Assembly (NCBI GenBank): GCA_030248065.1
Contig: JASAMV010003304.1
Span: 1-64,000, forward strand
DNA length: 64,000 nt
Direction of reading: 5' to 3'
Origin: Rhynchonema sp. JSB1_4
Taxonomy: Eukaryota > Nematoda > Chromadorea > Monhysterida > Xyalidae
In this document: one piece after another, positions 34,201 to 47,236 of the stretch
Numbering within the stretch: position 1 is the first letter of the stretch
How the letters are laid out: each line of letters starts with the position of its first letter
Notes under the pieces: model-generated
Database searches by the model: none
Seen by the model: the letters and a program-made list of their open reading frames with translations, nothing else
What the model was told of the DNA's origin: nothing
Position numbers and translations under genes: made by a program

Positions 34201-37200
34201 TGTCTTTCACTGATTCACTACAGTTGGCATTGCCGCCCTCACACCATTCCTCGTCGGGGATCTCGAGTTCGTCGAATCGCTCTTCGGGAAACAGTTCAAT
34301 CAAACAGCGACGCAAATGCTCGACGAGAATCTGGTGTTAGAGGACCAATAATGTTTTCCAAAATATACAGAAAAATAAATAAAATCAAGAATATAACACA
34401 ACGAACCTCGAGCAAACCGGGTAATGAGCGTAGATTGAAATAAAGTACAGCAGAATCGTCGTATAGTAAAATGTTGAGCAAATTCAGGGCCCAATGAGAT
34501 TCGGAATGCAGACCGCTTTTCAGAGCCATAATTAGTCGCCACGCATCCACCTGCACGTTAAGATTTGAGCTGTGTTTGCAGGAATTTCCCACAGCTAAAT
34601 ATCAACAGAATAGTTTGAACTGGTCAGTTTCGCACCTTTCCACCGAGATCGCCTCGTCTGATTTTCCTGCGTTTCCTCGATGATATATTGGTCGCTTCGA
34701 CACAGCCGGCCGGGAACACGATCGGGGTCGGCTCGACGCGACGCGTAAACTGTTGTTGTTGTTGAGCGTGCTGCAAACAGTGGTCGGGCGTTGGGTTGCC
34801 AGCAACAAATTGAGAAACACTTTTCAACGATCTAACCCTGGCATCCCTATGTGTGGGTGGCCAGGCGGTGACCGGTTTGCCAGACGCCGAACCGGGTGTT
34901 TGACGCGACGGATAGCCTGTAGAAAACAAATATGTCAATGAAGTTTCACTATTTGCTGGTCTATGTCATCAAAACATGGGGAACGTGTGAAATTACAGAA
35001 TGGCAACGAGACCATCGCCCTCACCGGGATGTGGTGGCATCCTCTGCCATTGTTGTTGTCGTTGTGCGTAATAGGCCTGAGCAGACTCATCCGTGCTCGG
35101 TCCGTTCATTGACACATTCGGTGGCGCGCCACTGGCTGACGTCTGCGGTTGTTGTTGTTGACTGGCGCGGTCGTCGAATGGGTCACGCACAACCTGCAAT
35201 TGTGAAGGTGACTAGTGGAGTGAATTCAGAATACACATGTCGCATCTGCACGTAAGATCGCTATGCTATACACGTGGCACTAATATTCTCAATCCAGAAT
35301 TGTATCGTTATAATGTACATGTTCAGCTCACCATTCCAGCACTGGGATGGCGCTGTGGTGGTGCGCCATAGGCTGGTGGTGTGGGTTGATTGGGTGGATA
35401 GGCGCCTTGTTGCACGTGCTGAGGCATCCAATGACCACGTGGTGGCACCATACCCGGATGTCCGTAGGGTGGAGCTTGTTGCCAGCCACCAGGCGGCATT
35501 TGGCCCTCGAATTGTGCTGAAATGGAGAAATGAGCGGTAGGAAACGCATAAATATGGCTACCTTAGCCGTGCAGCATTAGTTCCAATCTTATACTAAATA
35601 TAACAAAGAGCAAAACAAGATGTTTAGTGTTCATTCGTTGAGCAGCAGCCGCAAATGTTAGAATGAACGAAGGATCAGGCAGGCGACACGTCAGGCAGTT
35701 GCCTAACCCTCTGCCGCATTCTGCTGTTGTCGCTGCTGCTGTCGATCGCGGTCCCGTTTCCGGGTGTGTGGCTCGAGCGCCTTCAACACCTGTTCGGGCT
35801 CTATGCCACCCCGATCGTACATACATTCATAGGCCAACAGGTATTTGCTGTATTGTCGTTTCAGTTGTCCGGCGGCGCTGTTCGACTGCGCAATGTTGAA
35901 CGCCACGCACAGATCGCGCCAGAGTTTGTGTCGTGTCGCCTTGAAAAATCAGGCAAAATGTATGCATGCCCCCCTTTGGTACACACCTGGATCTCCCATA
36001 TGCGCCGGCGGCGTGGTGGCGGTAGCCGAGGCCTTGTCGGCCTCCCCCTGCGCCCCGGGCTCGCCTGCAGCAGCCCCCTTCGGCTTGCGGGGGCGACGTT
36101 TAGTTTTCTTCTGTTTTTCGCTAAACTCCATCAATTCGCCGAGGTTCTGTCCGGTTTCGGCACATTCAAAGGGCAACAACGTCGCCAGATAGTGTTTGCG
36201 CAGTTGGTAGCCGGCTGCTGACGACACCGTCATATCGGAGTTGACCAGCGGACATAGATCCTTCCAGGCTTTCGCCTTGGTCACCTGAGCACGGGCAGGT
36301 TTGGTGTTACAGTGTGAACCCGCGTAGACCGACCGATTACACTGTCACTCTGTCTTGGGTGTATGTGCGTGTGTGATGAGTGTGTGGCACGACACAAAAC
36401 GTCCATCAATCAACTTATTTGAGAATATTTGTGAATAATTTTAGTTTCCGAACCGAAAGGGAGCTATATTACCGGAAATACCAAAATTTAAGTGTGAATA
36501 GGTTTACCAAGCATAGCGATTGACAAATTTGGTGGTGTGGCTTTGGAAAATAATTGATTTTCATAAAAGAGTAGAATGTGCTCACAAACACGTTGAAAAT
36601 GTGAGAACTGATAATTTTGTGTCCATCACATACGCACCATACACCAAGAAAGATGAAGTTCGACAAATAATAAAGAATCAAGTTCCATCGAGCAATAAGA
36701 ATAATAATAATGTTACAAAATCTTTCCGCAGTCCCGAAAAACGATTAGGAAATGAGAGTATAGTTAGTGATTATTTGGGTCCATTCAATGCGCTGGTGCA
36801 CCACAGTTTTAATTGGGTGCATAACACACACATTAGTACGGCAACAACCAAGTGGCAATCCAGCGCAGTCACAGGTATCTGACGTACCCTGAGCAATAAA
36901 GGCAACATGTTTTTGCTCATAAAGCCACCCTTGCTACAATGGAGAGTCAAAATTCCACCACGAGCCAAATCGCCCCTGCGAGTGTTTAATGTGGATGAAC
37001 CAGTCGTTCTGGGACACATTCCGCTTCGCGGTTAGTATCAATAATTTGTGTTGTGACACGACGGTTGCTTGGAAAGCTGACGTTTCATGCGTCCGTACAA
37101 TCACATGCAAAACAGCCTCAGCTCTGCATCTGGCTCTGGCATTCTGTTGTGTTAGTCATGCGCATGCAACATGTAATAGAACAACAAAGAATAAAGATTA

Positions 37201-40200
37201 GGTCAGTCAGAGAAAAGCAGGCAATGAACATCAGGACAAGACACACAACCGTGCTTCATGCAAACAAAAGCCCCACTGGAAGCAACAATTATCATGCGCA
37301 ATCATGCATCAAAGCTACTGATCGGTCGATTTACAAAACTCGGGTTTCTATCACTGAAACACCAAAGAACGGCCGTACCGTTGCCACCACCAACTACGAA
37401 ACACTGCAGCTGACGACGTGATATGCACCAATCACGCACAGAATCTTCTCAATGGAAAATTTTGTGTAATAAAATACACAAAGCCTTGTTGCATACGACA
37501 CAACTGCGCTGCGAAATACCATGGACCAACGATATTCTTGGTATACTGTCAAAGACAGTCCGCGGTAAGCCACAGCTCGTTGAATACGCGCGAAACCACC
37601 ACCAAAACACAGGGATACATTGTACTACGGGTGTACGCTTGATAATATTTCGAATGACTGCCGGGTAACAACAGCAACGCACTTTACTCACTTGATTTTG
37701 ACTCGAAACAGGACTTACTTCAAGTTCAAACTAACGCTAGTGCTTACGATTTTTCTAAATCACTATGGTACCTAGAGAGGTGCACAAGCGCTATAACTAA
37801 TAAATAAACGAAAAAATTAATTCTAACAGAAACTAAATAAGAGAACAATGGGCCGGGGACGTGGGACAATAATGATAACGACAGCACCGCCACCAGACCG
37901 GACCCGGTCTCGAACTTGTATTGTTGCCGCACCAACGTGGGGGAAGAGCCATTGAAAAAAGGCCAAATATGGTACGCTTAAGTTTCAGACATTTTTTCTC
38001 TCAATAGTACGGCAACTCTCATAAATCTAACGCTGTCACAAACTTAAACTTTTGAGCAGCTAAAGTTTTTACATAAACGTACTGCTTCGAATCCGCCGCG
38101 TTCGCGTACCGACCAATACAAGCGATACAAATCGACCAGCTGCTTGCTGACGGTCGGTTGTGATGTGATTGGCGTGCCTACAACACGGATAGATGAAGTT
38201 GTTAAAAGAAAGTTTGTGGCAAGAACCGACCGAAAAGCAATCACCAAAACAAAATCACCTTTGGATTCATTGAATCGCACCAAACTGTCGTAGAATTGGC
38301 GTCGTTGCTGGTACATCTCAGGTGCCATGCCATACGCGCTGCCGGTCAGCCGTTCAACAATTGTGCTCGTCGACTCTTTGCTACTTGATTGGGGACCGGC
38401 AGTCGATGGCGTGCCGATGCCTCGCGACGGGGTGCGGGGCAGAGACGGAGGACCGCGTTGCTGCAATCGAACGGTTTGTGCAAAAGTCTCTGCTCAAGGG
38501 CTCTGGCGAGGCTTCGCCGTGCGTGAAGATCAAAGTTGTCATTTCGCATCTCCAAGTGGTGTGCAAAACATGTCCTCTTATGGTCACAGACATCAAACAT
38601 AGCCCAGATACACACGAGTTGCAGCAATATTCCAAATGTGGCATACCTGTGGTGGCCATTGTGGTGCGCCAGGTGACGACAACGAACGATCCAACGAGTC
38701 AGAGGCAGCACCGGGACTTTGTGCGCCGGGCGTTGATGGCAGCGAGCTGTCTTTGCCGTTCTGTTTGCCACGATGGTCAACCATTGATGGACCGTTCATC
38801 ATTTGGGACGGGGGTGGACGGCGAACCAATTGTTGACTCGGTGGTGCTTGTTGACCAGGCGGCATCTGTGGGAGAGGAAAGCGTGCATATTAGAGATTGT
38901 GCGGCGAGGTTCTCGAAACAGATGAAAAAAAATTATGAGCGGTATCAAACTTGAAGATAGGATCTATCCACAAACGTCACGCTATAAAGACGGATCCGAT
39001 GCGATCAAGTTTGATATTCGGTTATGGCCTATAATGAAAAAACCACACGCGTGCATACCTGATACGGATGTGGTGGCATGCCGGGTTGCTGTGCGTAGCC
39101 CGGGTAAGCGCCCTGTTGCACGTAATGTTGTTGTTGCGGTGGTACACCTTGATGCGCAGACGTGGTCGGGTAACCAGGTGGGGCGTGTCGTTGGGGCGGC
39201 ATTGCGTACGGTTGTGGTTGTCCGGGTACGTATGCGTACTGTTGTTGTGGGTGTTGTTGTTGCGGCTGTTGTTGTGGATGTTGTTGTTGTTGTTGTTGCG
39301 GGTGTTGTTGCATGGCCGGATACACAACAGGACCGGGATGCATTTGCGGCGGCATTGCGTGTTGGTGTTGGTGTTGTTCAGGTGCGACGTGTTGTTGTGG
39401 TTGTGGCGCAGCAACAGTGGGATACATCGGCGCTTGGCCACCGTACGGCGGAGGTGCACTGCCCGGTGGCACTGCCACGTTCGCTGGTTGTGATGTGACC
39501 GGGGCATTCGGCACTAGCGGTTTAGTGCTCAGCGGCGCTGATGGGGCCACTGAAAACGGTAAGTTGCTTACGTTCCGAAACACCATGTGCAATTTCAAAT
39601 CAAGACGCACAAGTCGGCACGATTATTTTGCTTTGAGAGATAAAGGCAGTCTACATCCGCCCCAACACCACCAACCACGCTAAACACGCATAACAAACAA
39701 AATGGTCTCGACACGATCCTGCAGATCAAAAATACGGTGGGTACGGTATTCGGGGGCTAAAACAACCCCCCAACTCCTTTTTATAACGCTTGTGATTGTG
39801 AAACAGCTAACAGCAACCAGCTGACTTCCGTTTGAAGGTTATAACAAGCACATACCATATGTCGGTGCAGTCGACAATGGCACAGCGCCGGGTGTGACGG
39901 TGGATGTGGGCGTGGCCTGCTGTGAGCCTTCGCCGACCCCGGAGCTGCCGGGCGATGTGCTCGCCGCACCCGGGGACACGGCCGAACCGCGTTGTTGCTG
40001 TTCTTGTATTGAACTGATCTGTGGGTGCACAATCGATCGATGTAGGGATGGGTCACCGTTGGCCATTGACTGAAAGTGAACAGAATGGAGAATTCTCAGC
40101 TGTTCGTGTTCCATAGTTCTTTGTGAGCTTTCAATTTGTGTACCTACTTCTGCATCCATTCACGAACATAACAGTTATCATCATGCGAACTGCCGACATC

Positions 40201-43200
40201 AACAGATTTCATCAATCATCCTGTACCACTCCAGTACAATAGCCACACAAGTGGTTTCAATTTCATTCATTCGTCACTTTGATGACATTATTGTGTGTCG
40301 GTTGGGTGAAAACAGAGAAAGTTGTTCTGTCGCTCTGATACTCCGTACGTTTCGTAGTACTACGTCTGTGGTAAGTAGAGTACGGCAGGGTCTAGCGCAT
40401 AGGGTCGGTGTAGCAATTTTTCACCGACGAGACATCCATTGTGACTGACTGGCTCGCGAACGGAAAGCATAATGACATACAACAACCGCATAGACAACCA
40501 CCCGACTTTGCCACAAAGCAACCCTGGATCAGAGCACGACTGGCTGAGTTGCCACCCTATTCTGTCCAACAGTGCAAGGTCGGACACCAGTCTTCCCGCA
40601 TGAATATATGTATGTACATCACCGGCACCGGAACTGGTTAGTGTTCTCGTTTATTTACTTGACGGTATTTTGGACAAACAAACAAGCAAACTGAGCGTGA
40701 GCAACTGGGTAGCTTGTGTACGTGTGCGTGACGTAGTAACTCATTCATAATCAAAGTCAGTTCTCATGCATGAGCTATGTATCTTGTCAAAATAATATGT
40801 CAGTCAGTGCATCCACATTTGAGCCATGTTTGTCCACTGCTTTCGCGTGAATGTCGGCACGTGTGAAATGTGTACTACGTTTAAAAATTACGCAACATAT
40901 TTACGGGAACATACGCACAGAACAAGCGCACATTGCCGCGACGTCAAATACGTGCGAACAAACAAAACAACAACCCGACCCCAGCCCCGTGTATGTCGTT
41001 CCCGTTCAGGCACAAGGCAACTCACGTGCTCTCAACCAACCGAGCGAGCAACCAATCTTGCATGCGATAAAACCAACCGAATACACACAGCGGTCGGTCG
41101 TATGACGGCAGCAGCAGCGATGCATTTTGTTCGCCGCAACACCCCTCTCGCTCCTTCATACATACATACGTACGCACGTACATACATCACGCGCATTATT
41201 GTGAGAGAGAGAGAAGGACGCATAGGCGATTACTGCCTATGTGCACGCGAATTGATGTAGGCAGCGAGCAATGAAACGACACTGACTATACAAGATAGAC
41301 GGGGCTGTGTCTGTCTGTATGCAATGCACTTTATGTGTGTGCCCACGCACAAGGACGTTGCTTAGATAGGAGCATTGGTGTACAAAGGCCGAGAGCGGGT
41401 ATACGGTGGCAGGCTGTGTTGTGTTGGACAACTGAGCTGAACGACCAACCAACCAAACAGCGAACCCAACCCTCGGGGGTGTTTTTTGTATTCTTGCGAC
41501 GCTCCTGCCATCGGTGCTCTATGTATATACGTACGTTAATGCGAAAATGAGAAAACTGTTGTTTACGGGTCGGACGGGTGACGGGTTGTTGAAAAAACAC
41601 CTATGAAGCCACTACAGACGATAGTAAAAACGCACACACTACGGAAGACATGTATGATGATCAAGCTCGGATACTGGGAGCCAAGCTTTTAATCCTTTTC
41701 TTGACAGACACACATAAGGACCGGAAGGATATTAACTTGTGCACTTTCGTACACCATACATATCAACACACATGAGGATATGCACAAACCAGTAATCAAA
41801 CCGGACCGGAACGAACGGATACGTTGTCGATGTATGTACACATACAAATAATTGCGGCATAAATGCTCCGCCCATATTTGGCATCGTACGTTTGTGTTTC
41901 TTATTATGCCAAGTACGCGCATGGCGCACGTATGTACAGTGCAGTGCACCGGATATTGCGTGTCAGCGCTCCGCTGCCCACACGGTAGTACGGCTCGTAC
42001 TACATCGCAATGCTATCTGTCTGGCGGCTATTCAAACGCAAATCAACCGCTCTCTCACAGACGACTGGGAGATTGAGCAAGCTCCGGACGACCTTTGCGA
42101 TGGCTTCAACTGGGACTTGACACATACAGGCCAGGCCAGTACGGCAATTTGAAAGCATAGGTACAGCATGGAAGTCAACTCTTATCATCTTCCCTGTTTG
42201 CCAAATCAAACGACTCACTCAAGCAGTGGTGTCGTTGGGGGGGGGGAGGGGGTTACCCCATCATAGTGGCGGATCCAGCTTTCGGCCACGGGGTGGGGAG
42301 CAAATCCCAAAAGACATTTTTATTTAGTGCACCCTTGATTTCTCAAAAACCGTTTTACCATGTGCTTGTTTATAAATGGGAAATTTCAAGGTAAGTACGA
42401 AACAAAATGGGCAAGCATGCGAAAATTTTGCACTTTTTCTGCACGCGCGACAGCCAATTTCATGGAAACGGATGTATCCGACCGAACGTTTTGGAACGTG
42501 TGTTAGAGTGAAAATCCTGCGATTCTTTCTTCTCTCCAAAATGGTGTTGGGGCCACTTTGACCAAACGGGGCTAAGGCCAAGTCCCTTGTGTCCCTGGAT
42601 CCGCTAGTGTCCCACCAGTATCTTCATTTTTTCACCAAGGGGTACCCGATATCCTGACTTTTTGTTCATGGGTAAACGCTAAAATTTCCGAAAGCCGTAA
42701 AAATCAACCATTTTCACCTCAAACTGTTTAAAATCGCCGCTCACGCGCGCGAAACCCCTAAAATGACCGTTTTTACCCTTCCAACAGCGATTTTGTTCAC
42801 TTTTCCTCTGAAAAAATACCTTTTTTGGACAACCCCCTGTCTGTGTGTCTGAGATTTTTTTGTTTTTGGCGACAACCCCCTGGTATCTTAGTTTTTTGGG
42901 TATTCGGCATCAGAAAATTTTGGATTTTGGGTATCCGGACTATTTTCATTTCCCAGCGACACCACTGCACTCAAGGTAATCTTGATCTCCGTATCATCTA
43001 GAGAAACAATATCTTCACACCGTGATCAGCGATCATGATCACGCAACATTCAAACTAATGAACAATAGGCAAGAAAGTAATAGTAAGTCGAAGATTCGTG
43101 AACCAAGCGCCCTACACACAAAGGAAAGCGCGTTACTCACGTCTGCAGTCGATGTGGCAGGTTGCTGCTGTTGTGGACACCCCGTCGTGGCCGTAGTTGG

Positions 43201-46082
43201 TGCGGCGGAGGACGGTTGAAGCGCAGGCGCAGTCTGAGATGCCGACGGTAGCGACTGCTGCACCTGCGGTCTGACTGGCACTGACTGCCCGTGTGCCACA
43301 ATCGGTGGCGGCGGCACAGGTCCATTTGTAGATGCCGCTGGTGGAACCGGATATCGGTACACACCAGGCTGAAATGAGAATCAATTTTCTAGGTAAAAAG
43401 GATTCAATATCCCATATGTGAGGTCGCGTTTGTGCATCAACCTGGCTGTATGGTCAATCCATCGGCTCATGGCACTTTTTATACACACAGCGCATGCAGC
43501 AGCACACGCCATTTTCTAAACAAAATGTACACTTTGAGCGAGTGTCATACTTTGATGACCGCTTTTTAATTTATCCGGTTTTCATTTGCTGCTTGCCATA
43601 ACACTTTTCTGCACAGTTGCAAAGTTTGGGGATGTTTCAATGGATAACTGCAGAGAATAGATGCATTCATTGACGGCAGTAATGTAGCATGCAGCCTGTG
43701 TGTGCGAGTGCCATGAGCTGGTGGACTGCCTATACTTCAAGTTCAAACACTGCACGCGGACGCGCATATATTGTGAAGCCGGCCGGAATTGCCAAACAAC
43801 TGCAGATACAAACCTGTTGCGGATCAATGGCACCCGTGGACATGGTCGGAGCAGCTGACGAACTCGGCGTGACTGTCGGTTCGCCACTGCTGAGTGTCGC
43901 CGAAGTCGTAGCACCGGAATGGGGAGCAGTGTAATGTACATTGTACTGAAAGAAAACACGACATGCTCAGGTGAATAAACTTTGCCAAAGTCAATCACTG
44001 GAAATAAGCACGAAACGGTATCTACTTACCCACGAATGTTGTGGCGGTTGACCAGCTGCTGACACAGGTCCGTTGACGGGTGGCGCTTGGTAGTGCTGAC
44101 TGGCCACGGCATCAACGACCGATGCAGCGTGATTCTGTGCAAGCAGCGAACATCTGCTCAGGTTTTTGGTGCTAACAGGTAGGACTAGATACAGATATGC
44201 ACCTGCCTGGGTGCTGCTGCACTGCACTACCGTACCTCCAATTTGAACTCTAGTTTGATAGCGACAAGCTTAAAGGTTGTTCCAACGTTACTCCAGCAAC
44301 AGGCTACAGCACATGCTTTCGCACTTTTCCAGGTCGTAATCTGCGGTGCATAATTCAAAACCAAAACCTGTAGAATTGTTGCGGCGCAGCTGAATGAAAT
44401 CAGACACCGTCAAGCACACACACACACGCACACACAGACGAACACTGTTAATGTGGTTTACGCAAAAGAGATGTCCGGGCAAGCCACGTTCAGCTAACGA
44501 CAAGCATCGTATAATAAAAAATACCCGGTCGTGCGAAAAAAAACCAAACGAACGGCAAACACTGCAAGCTAATGCAGATGAAGTGTGTAGCCTGGGCTAA
44601 GTCGTTTCAGACATATTGTCTCCGCTCGTCTGAGCACAGATTATACTTTTATGGTTAACGGGTACAATAAAGTCCAGCCAGTTAAATGCCTTCACTTGTG
44701 CAAAACATTATATTTGTGCTGCTCGTTTCATTGCTACTGAGTGACTGTCTCTGGGGTACTCACAAATTGGACAGCTAGCGGCGTTCGCGATTATGTAATA
44801 CGCTGGTCCAGACCAAAATAACCGCACGTCATTACGCGACAAAAAAAAACAACAAGAACCCATACACAAAATTTAGTGGCGGCCGGACAGGAAAGGCCAC
44901 GGCGACGGGGCACAGTGCGCAACGCAGACGTGTATACCTACGTATAGTTCGTAGTAGATGCGATCAGCTGATGACTGATGAATGGGCCCACAAGTGAAAG
45001 GTATGGAATGTGCAATCATAGGCACCCTGCATCTTTGTTATTGGCCTTGATGCATCAGGTGTGTGTCCATAGATGATGAACAACAAGGACAGCTAATTAG
45101 GTACGTACGCGCCTACACTGTGCCAATGCTGGGACATCACATTCAATTATGCGAATTCGAAATGCAAGGTGTCGCTTCTGTGTGTGTCTATGCAAAACTC
45201 TAATTTTTTGTAACATGTAAGCCGTTAAATTGCACGGCCCGACATTCATCAATCACACGTGTACATATGTATACATAGTAGTAGCACCAGACCGTGTTGG
45301 CACACACCGACCGAGAGAGTGAGAGTGCACGTACATACTGATAGGTGGTGTGCAGCAGACGCGGTTACGACCGGGGCGGCACAATGTCTTTAATGTAATT
45401 TATTGTGTGTAAGTTTGTATAACCGTGAAAATTGAGCAGCATTAAAGGCCGATGTTAAACAGATAGACACGTTGGCGATTGTAAATTCGTCGGGTGGCCA
45501 TGAATAAAGGGTAGCACCCCTCCCACTTGTGACACTTTTTTGGCGACAGCTAAACCGGTTTGGTTAATAGGCACTTAATTTTTTTGTCACACCACAACAA
45601 CCATTGCGCTCATTCATTCTAATTTATACGTTTCTTACTACACACACACACGAACACATGTAATGTCAAAGCGGTGATGAAATGAAAGACGTGCACGCTG
45701 TTTTGTAACGTGTGAAGATTAATTTATAAAACGGAGTTCAGTGCAGTCCAACAGCATTTAACCAACGGATGAGCCTTATTTATAAGTATGGCTCCTAAAT
45801 TGCGCTGAAATGAAAAGCAATCAGCATGCCCACCTGTGATATCGTGACCGGCGCACCAACCGATGATGTCGAAGGCGGTTGTTGTATGACGGAATTGGGC
45901 CTGAAGCCAGCCTTTGGATCACCGGCGTCGTTGGTCGACGGATAACCGTGATTGCTGTTCTGTATCGGAGCTGCTGCTGGCATGCTGAGCAGTTTGCTGA
46001 GTGTTGCTGGCGGAGGCGGCTGTTGACTGGCCACCGATGATGAGCTGCCCGAAGTTGGCGGAGGCGCCGATTGAGTCGCCAT
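31296..46082 (-). CDS. ARID1: ARID1/OSA/BAF250 subunit of the SWI/SNF (BAF) complex
   Basis: DNA-binding core scaffold subunit of BAF chromatin remodellers. Exons close in phase: 46082-45834, 44134-44030, 43945-43814, 43368-43141, 40069-39856, 39549-39059, 38865-38647, 38460-38259, 38177-38083, then either 36284-35987 or 35939-35708, then 35516-35332, 35193-35025, 34916-34636, 34550-34407, 34330-33713, 33602-33306, 33188-33014, 32706-32558, 32192-32016, 31757-31296 (1607 or 1629 aa). Residues 1-545 are Pro/Gln/Ser-rich with a polyGln/His block (39240-39310). The ARID starts with [19 protein letters not shown] and [20 protein letters not shown]. The C-terminal half (BAF250_C) shows [81 protein letters not shown] and MLRRAASVL. 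The tail is acidic with polyGlu. It is shorter than human ARID1A (about 2285 aa), mainly in low-complexity parts. Confidence 0.95.
35708..35939 (-). other. ARID1: ARID1 alternative exon B2: C-terminal half of the ARID domain
   Basis: 232 nt, phase 0 in and 1 out. Begins [15 protein letters not shown], then [19 protein letters not shown] and [13 protein letters not shown], and ends in an Arg/Gln-rich stretch. It closely resembles the vertebrate ARID1A half-domain (KKQY...AFEC...ERG). The acceptor is TTTTTCAAG rather than CAG, so it may be weaker. Joined to 38083 and 35516 it keeps the frame. Confidence 0.85.
35987..36284 (-). other. ARID1: ARID1 alternative exon B1: homologous second C-terminal half of the ARID domain
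   Basis: 298 nt, phase 0 in and 1 out. Begins [15 protein letters not shown], then [20 protein letters not shown] and CAETG, followed by a basic block [12 protein letters not shown] and a Gly/Ala/Pro tail. It is the same half-domain as B2 and is closer to the insect OSA pattern (LRKHY..LLPFEC). Splicing B1 to B2, or skipping both, would shift the frame. Confidence 0.88.
36285..38082. other. 1.8-kb ARID1 intron ahead of the duplicated ARID exons
   Basis: No gene or intact transposon is seen. The open frame at 36520-36882 (+) has no family features. Intron elements controlling choice between B1 and B2 would be expected here and in the 47-bp spacer 35940-35986. Confidence 0.4.
40070..43140. other. 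large ARID1 intron with simple repeats and two MITEs
   Basis: Holds (ACATACGT)n-like simple sequence at about 41155-41190 and the nested element pair at 42224-42967. No coding sequence is recognised. Confidence 0.5.
42224..42967. mobile_element. hAT-like MITE, family CAGTGGTGTCGTTGG, with a nested element
   Basis: Ends CAGTGGTGTCGTTGG / AGCGACACCACTG; exact 8-bp target duplication CACTCAAG (42216-42223 and 42968-42975). An inner element with ends AGTGGCGGATCCAG / CTGGATCCGCTAGTG occupies about 42262-42609. The outer core is shared with SAFB intron 1 (5036-5595). It lies in an ARID1 intron. Confidence 0.88.
43449..43734. mobile_element. MITE, family TATRGGCAATCCATCGGCTC, copy 1
   Basis: Ends TATGGTCAATCCATCGGCTC / AGCTGGTGGACTGCCTATA, with inner arms mirrored (ATGGCACTTTTTATACACAC). 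Copies 2 and 3 are at 50192-50477 and 55528-55684. It lies in an ARID1 intron. Confidence 0.75.
44135..45833. other. first ARID1 intron
   Basis: 1.7 kb with an (AC)n stretch at about 44415-44440. No gene, intact transposon or RNA gene is seen. Confidence 0.45.
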
Positions 46083-47142
46083 TGCTACTCACTCTCGATT
46101 ATAGTATCACACAGTCCGATGGTCGTGGTCGATGTGGTAAAACATTGCCGAACTGTCGTCGGATGGAGCAATTAATGTAAAAGCATCAGTCACACGGTCT
46201 GCAATGGAATGACCGCGGGAAGCAACTTGAAAAATACAAGTCCAACAACAGCAGTTACATAAGATGGAGTGGAAGTAAAAATCTCGTGATCGAAAATTCA
46301 TATCTTCACATTTGGCAAAAGGTGCCAAAGAGGCCGATCGAAAACTCGGAGTGGATGAGCACGAAAGTGGTCGCACGATACTTCGATTCGGTTGCTTCGT
46401 TAACAAAGATTTCGGATGTCCTTCCACAAACGATTTGAAACAAAACAACAACATTTGTGCTCATCACTTCTGTATGAATGAACCATGATCCTCCTTTCAT
46501 TCGAATAGACGTTCCACATTGTTTGATGACTATGACGAAGTGGTTGGGCGCGAACATTTATCCGTTTAAAAATTCCGCTCTCGTTTGTGGTTACTACATA
46601 CACTACGTACTACGATTACTAGCAAAGTACGTACAAAAACACGCGAAACATAGTCCGCGCATTTTTAGTGTCGGACCAGATGCCGCACACATGAAACTGG
46701 GACAAAATGTTCAACCCGATAAACCAAACGAATCGGTCGTATTTTTGAGACCAAATAAACATGAAGCGAACCTGGTGAAAACAAAGTTGTTTTATACAGG
46801 CTGTTGGAACATCAGGCTTCATGTGACACTGTTGTTTTGACCACAACAGTAACTGACCTGACCATAGGACAGTAATTGGCTGAGGTTGAAGCCAAGCAAC
46901 ATGGATACAGAAACATCAATGGTGTAACGTTTTCATTTAAAGGTTGGTACCACTTCAATTTGATGACGATTATACGGCGATTGTTGGCAAAGTTTTGAAC
47001 CTGAGACCACAAACGAAACATCGCGCCTTCGGTCGGACGGACCACAACCAGGACGTGTATGCAGTCAGTATGCGTACAACATCAAAATGCGTACGTACAC
47101 AACGACGACCAAAACATCGACAGAGCTCTGAGAGCGAACGAG

Positions 47143-47203
47143 ACGAGAAGAGAGAGAGAGAGACATAGTCAGGCAGCAGGCAGCACACAGGCACAGAGCA
47201 GCA

Positions 47204-47232
<29 letters not shown>
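47143..47232. repeat. (GA)n and (GT)n microsatellites
   Basis: GAGAAGAGAGAGAGAGAGAC at 47144-47163 and an uninterrupted (GT)n run at about 47202-47229, separated by a CAGCAG/CAGGCA stretch. Confidence 0.85.

Positions 47233-47236
<4 letters not shown>

Noticed and set aside
38935..39498. Long plus-strand frames (up to 187 aa, Val/Arg- or Leu/Trp-rich) over the repeat-rich region
   Set aside because: They are the complement of the polyGln/His/Pro ARID1 exon 39549-39059; the low-complexity triplets keep several frames open.
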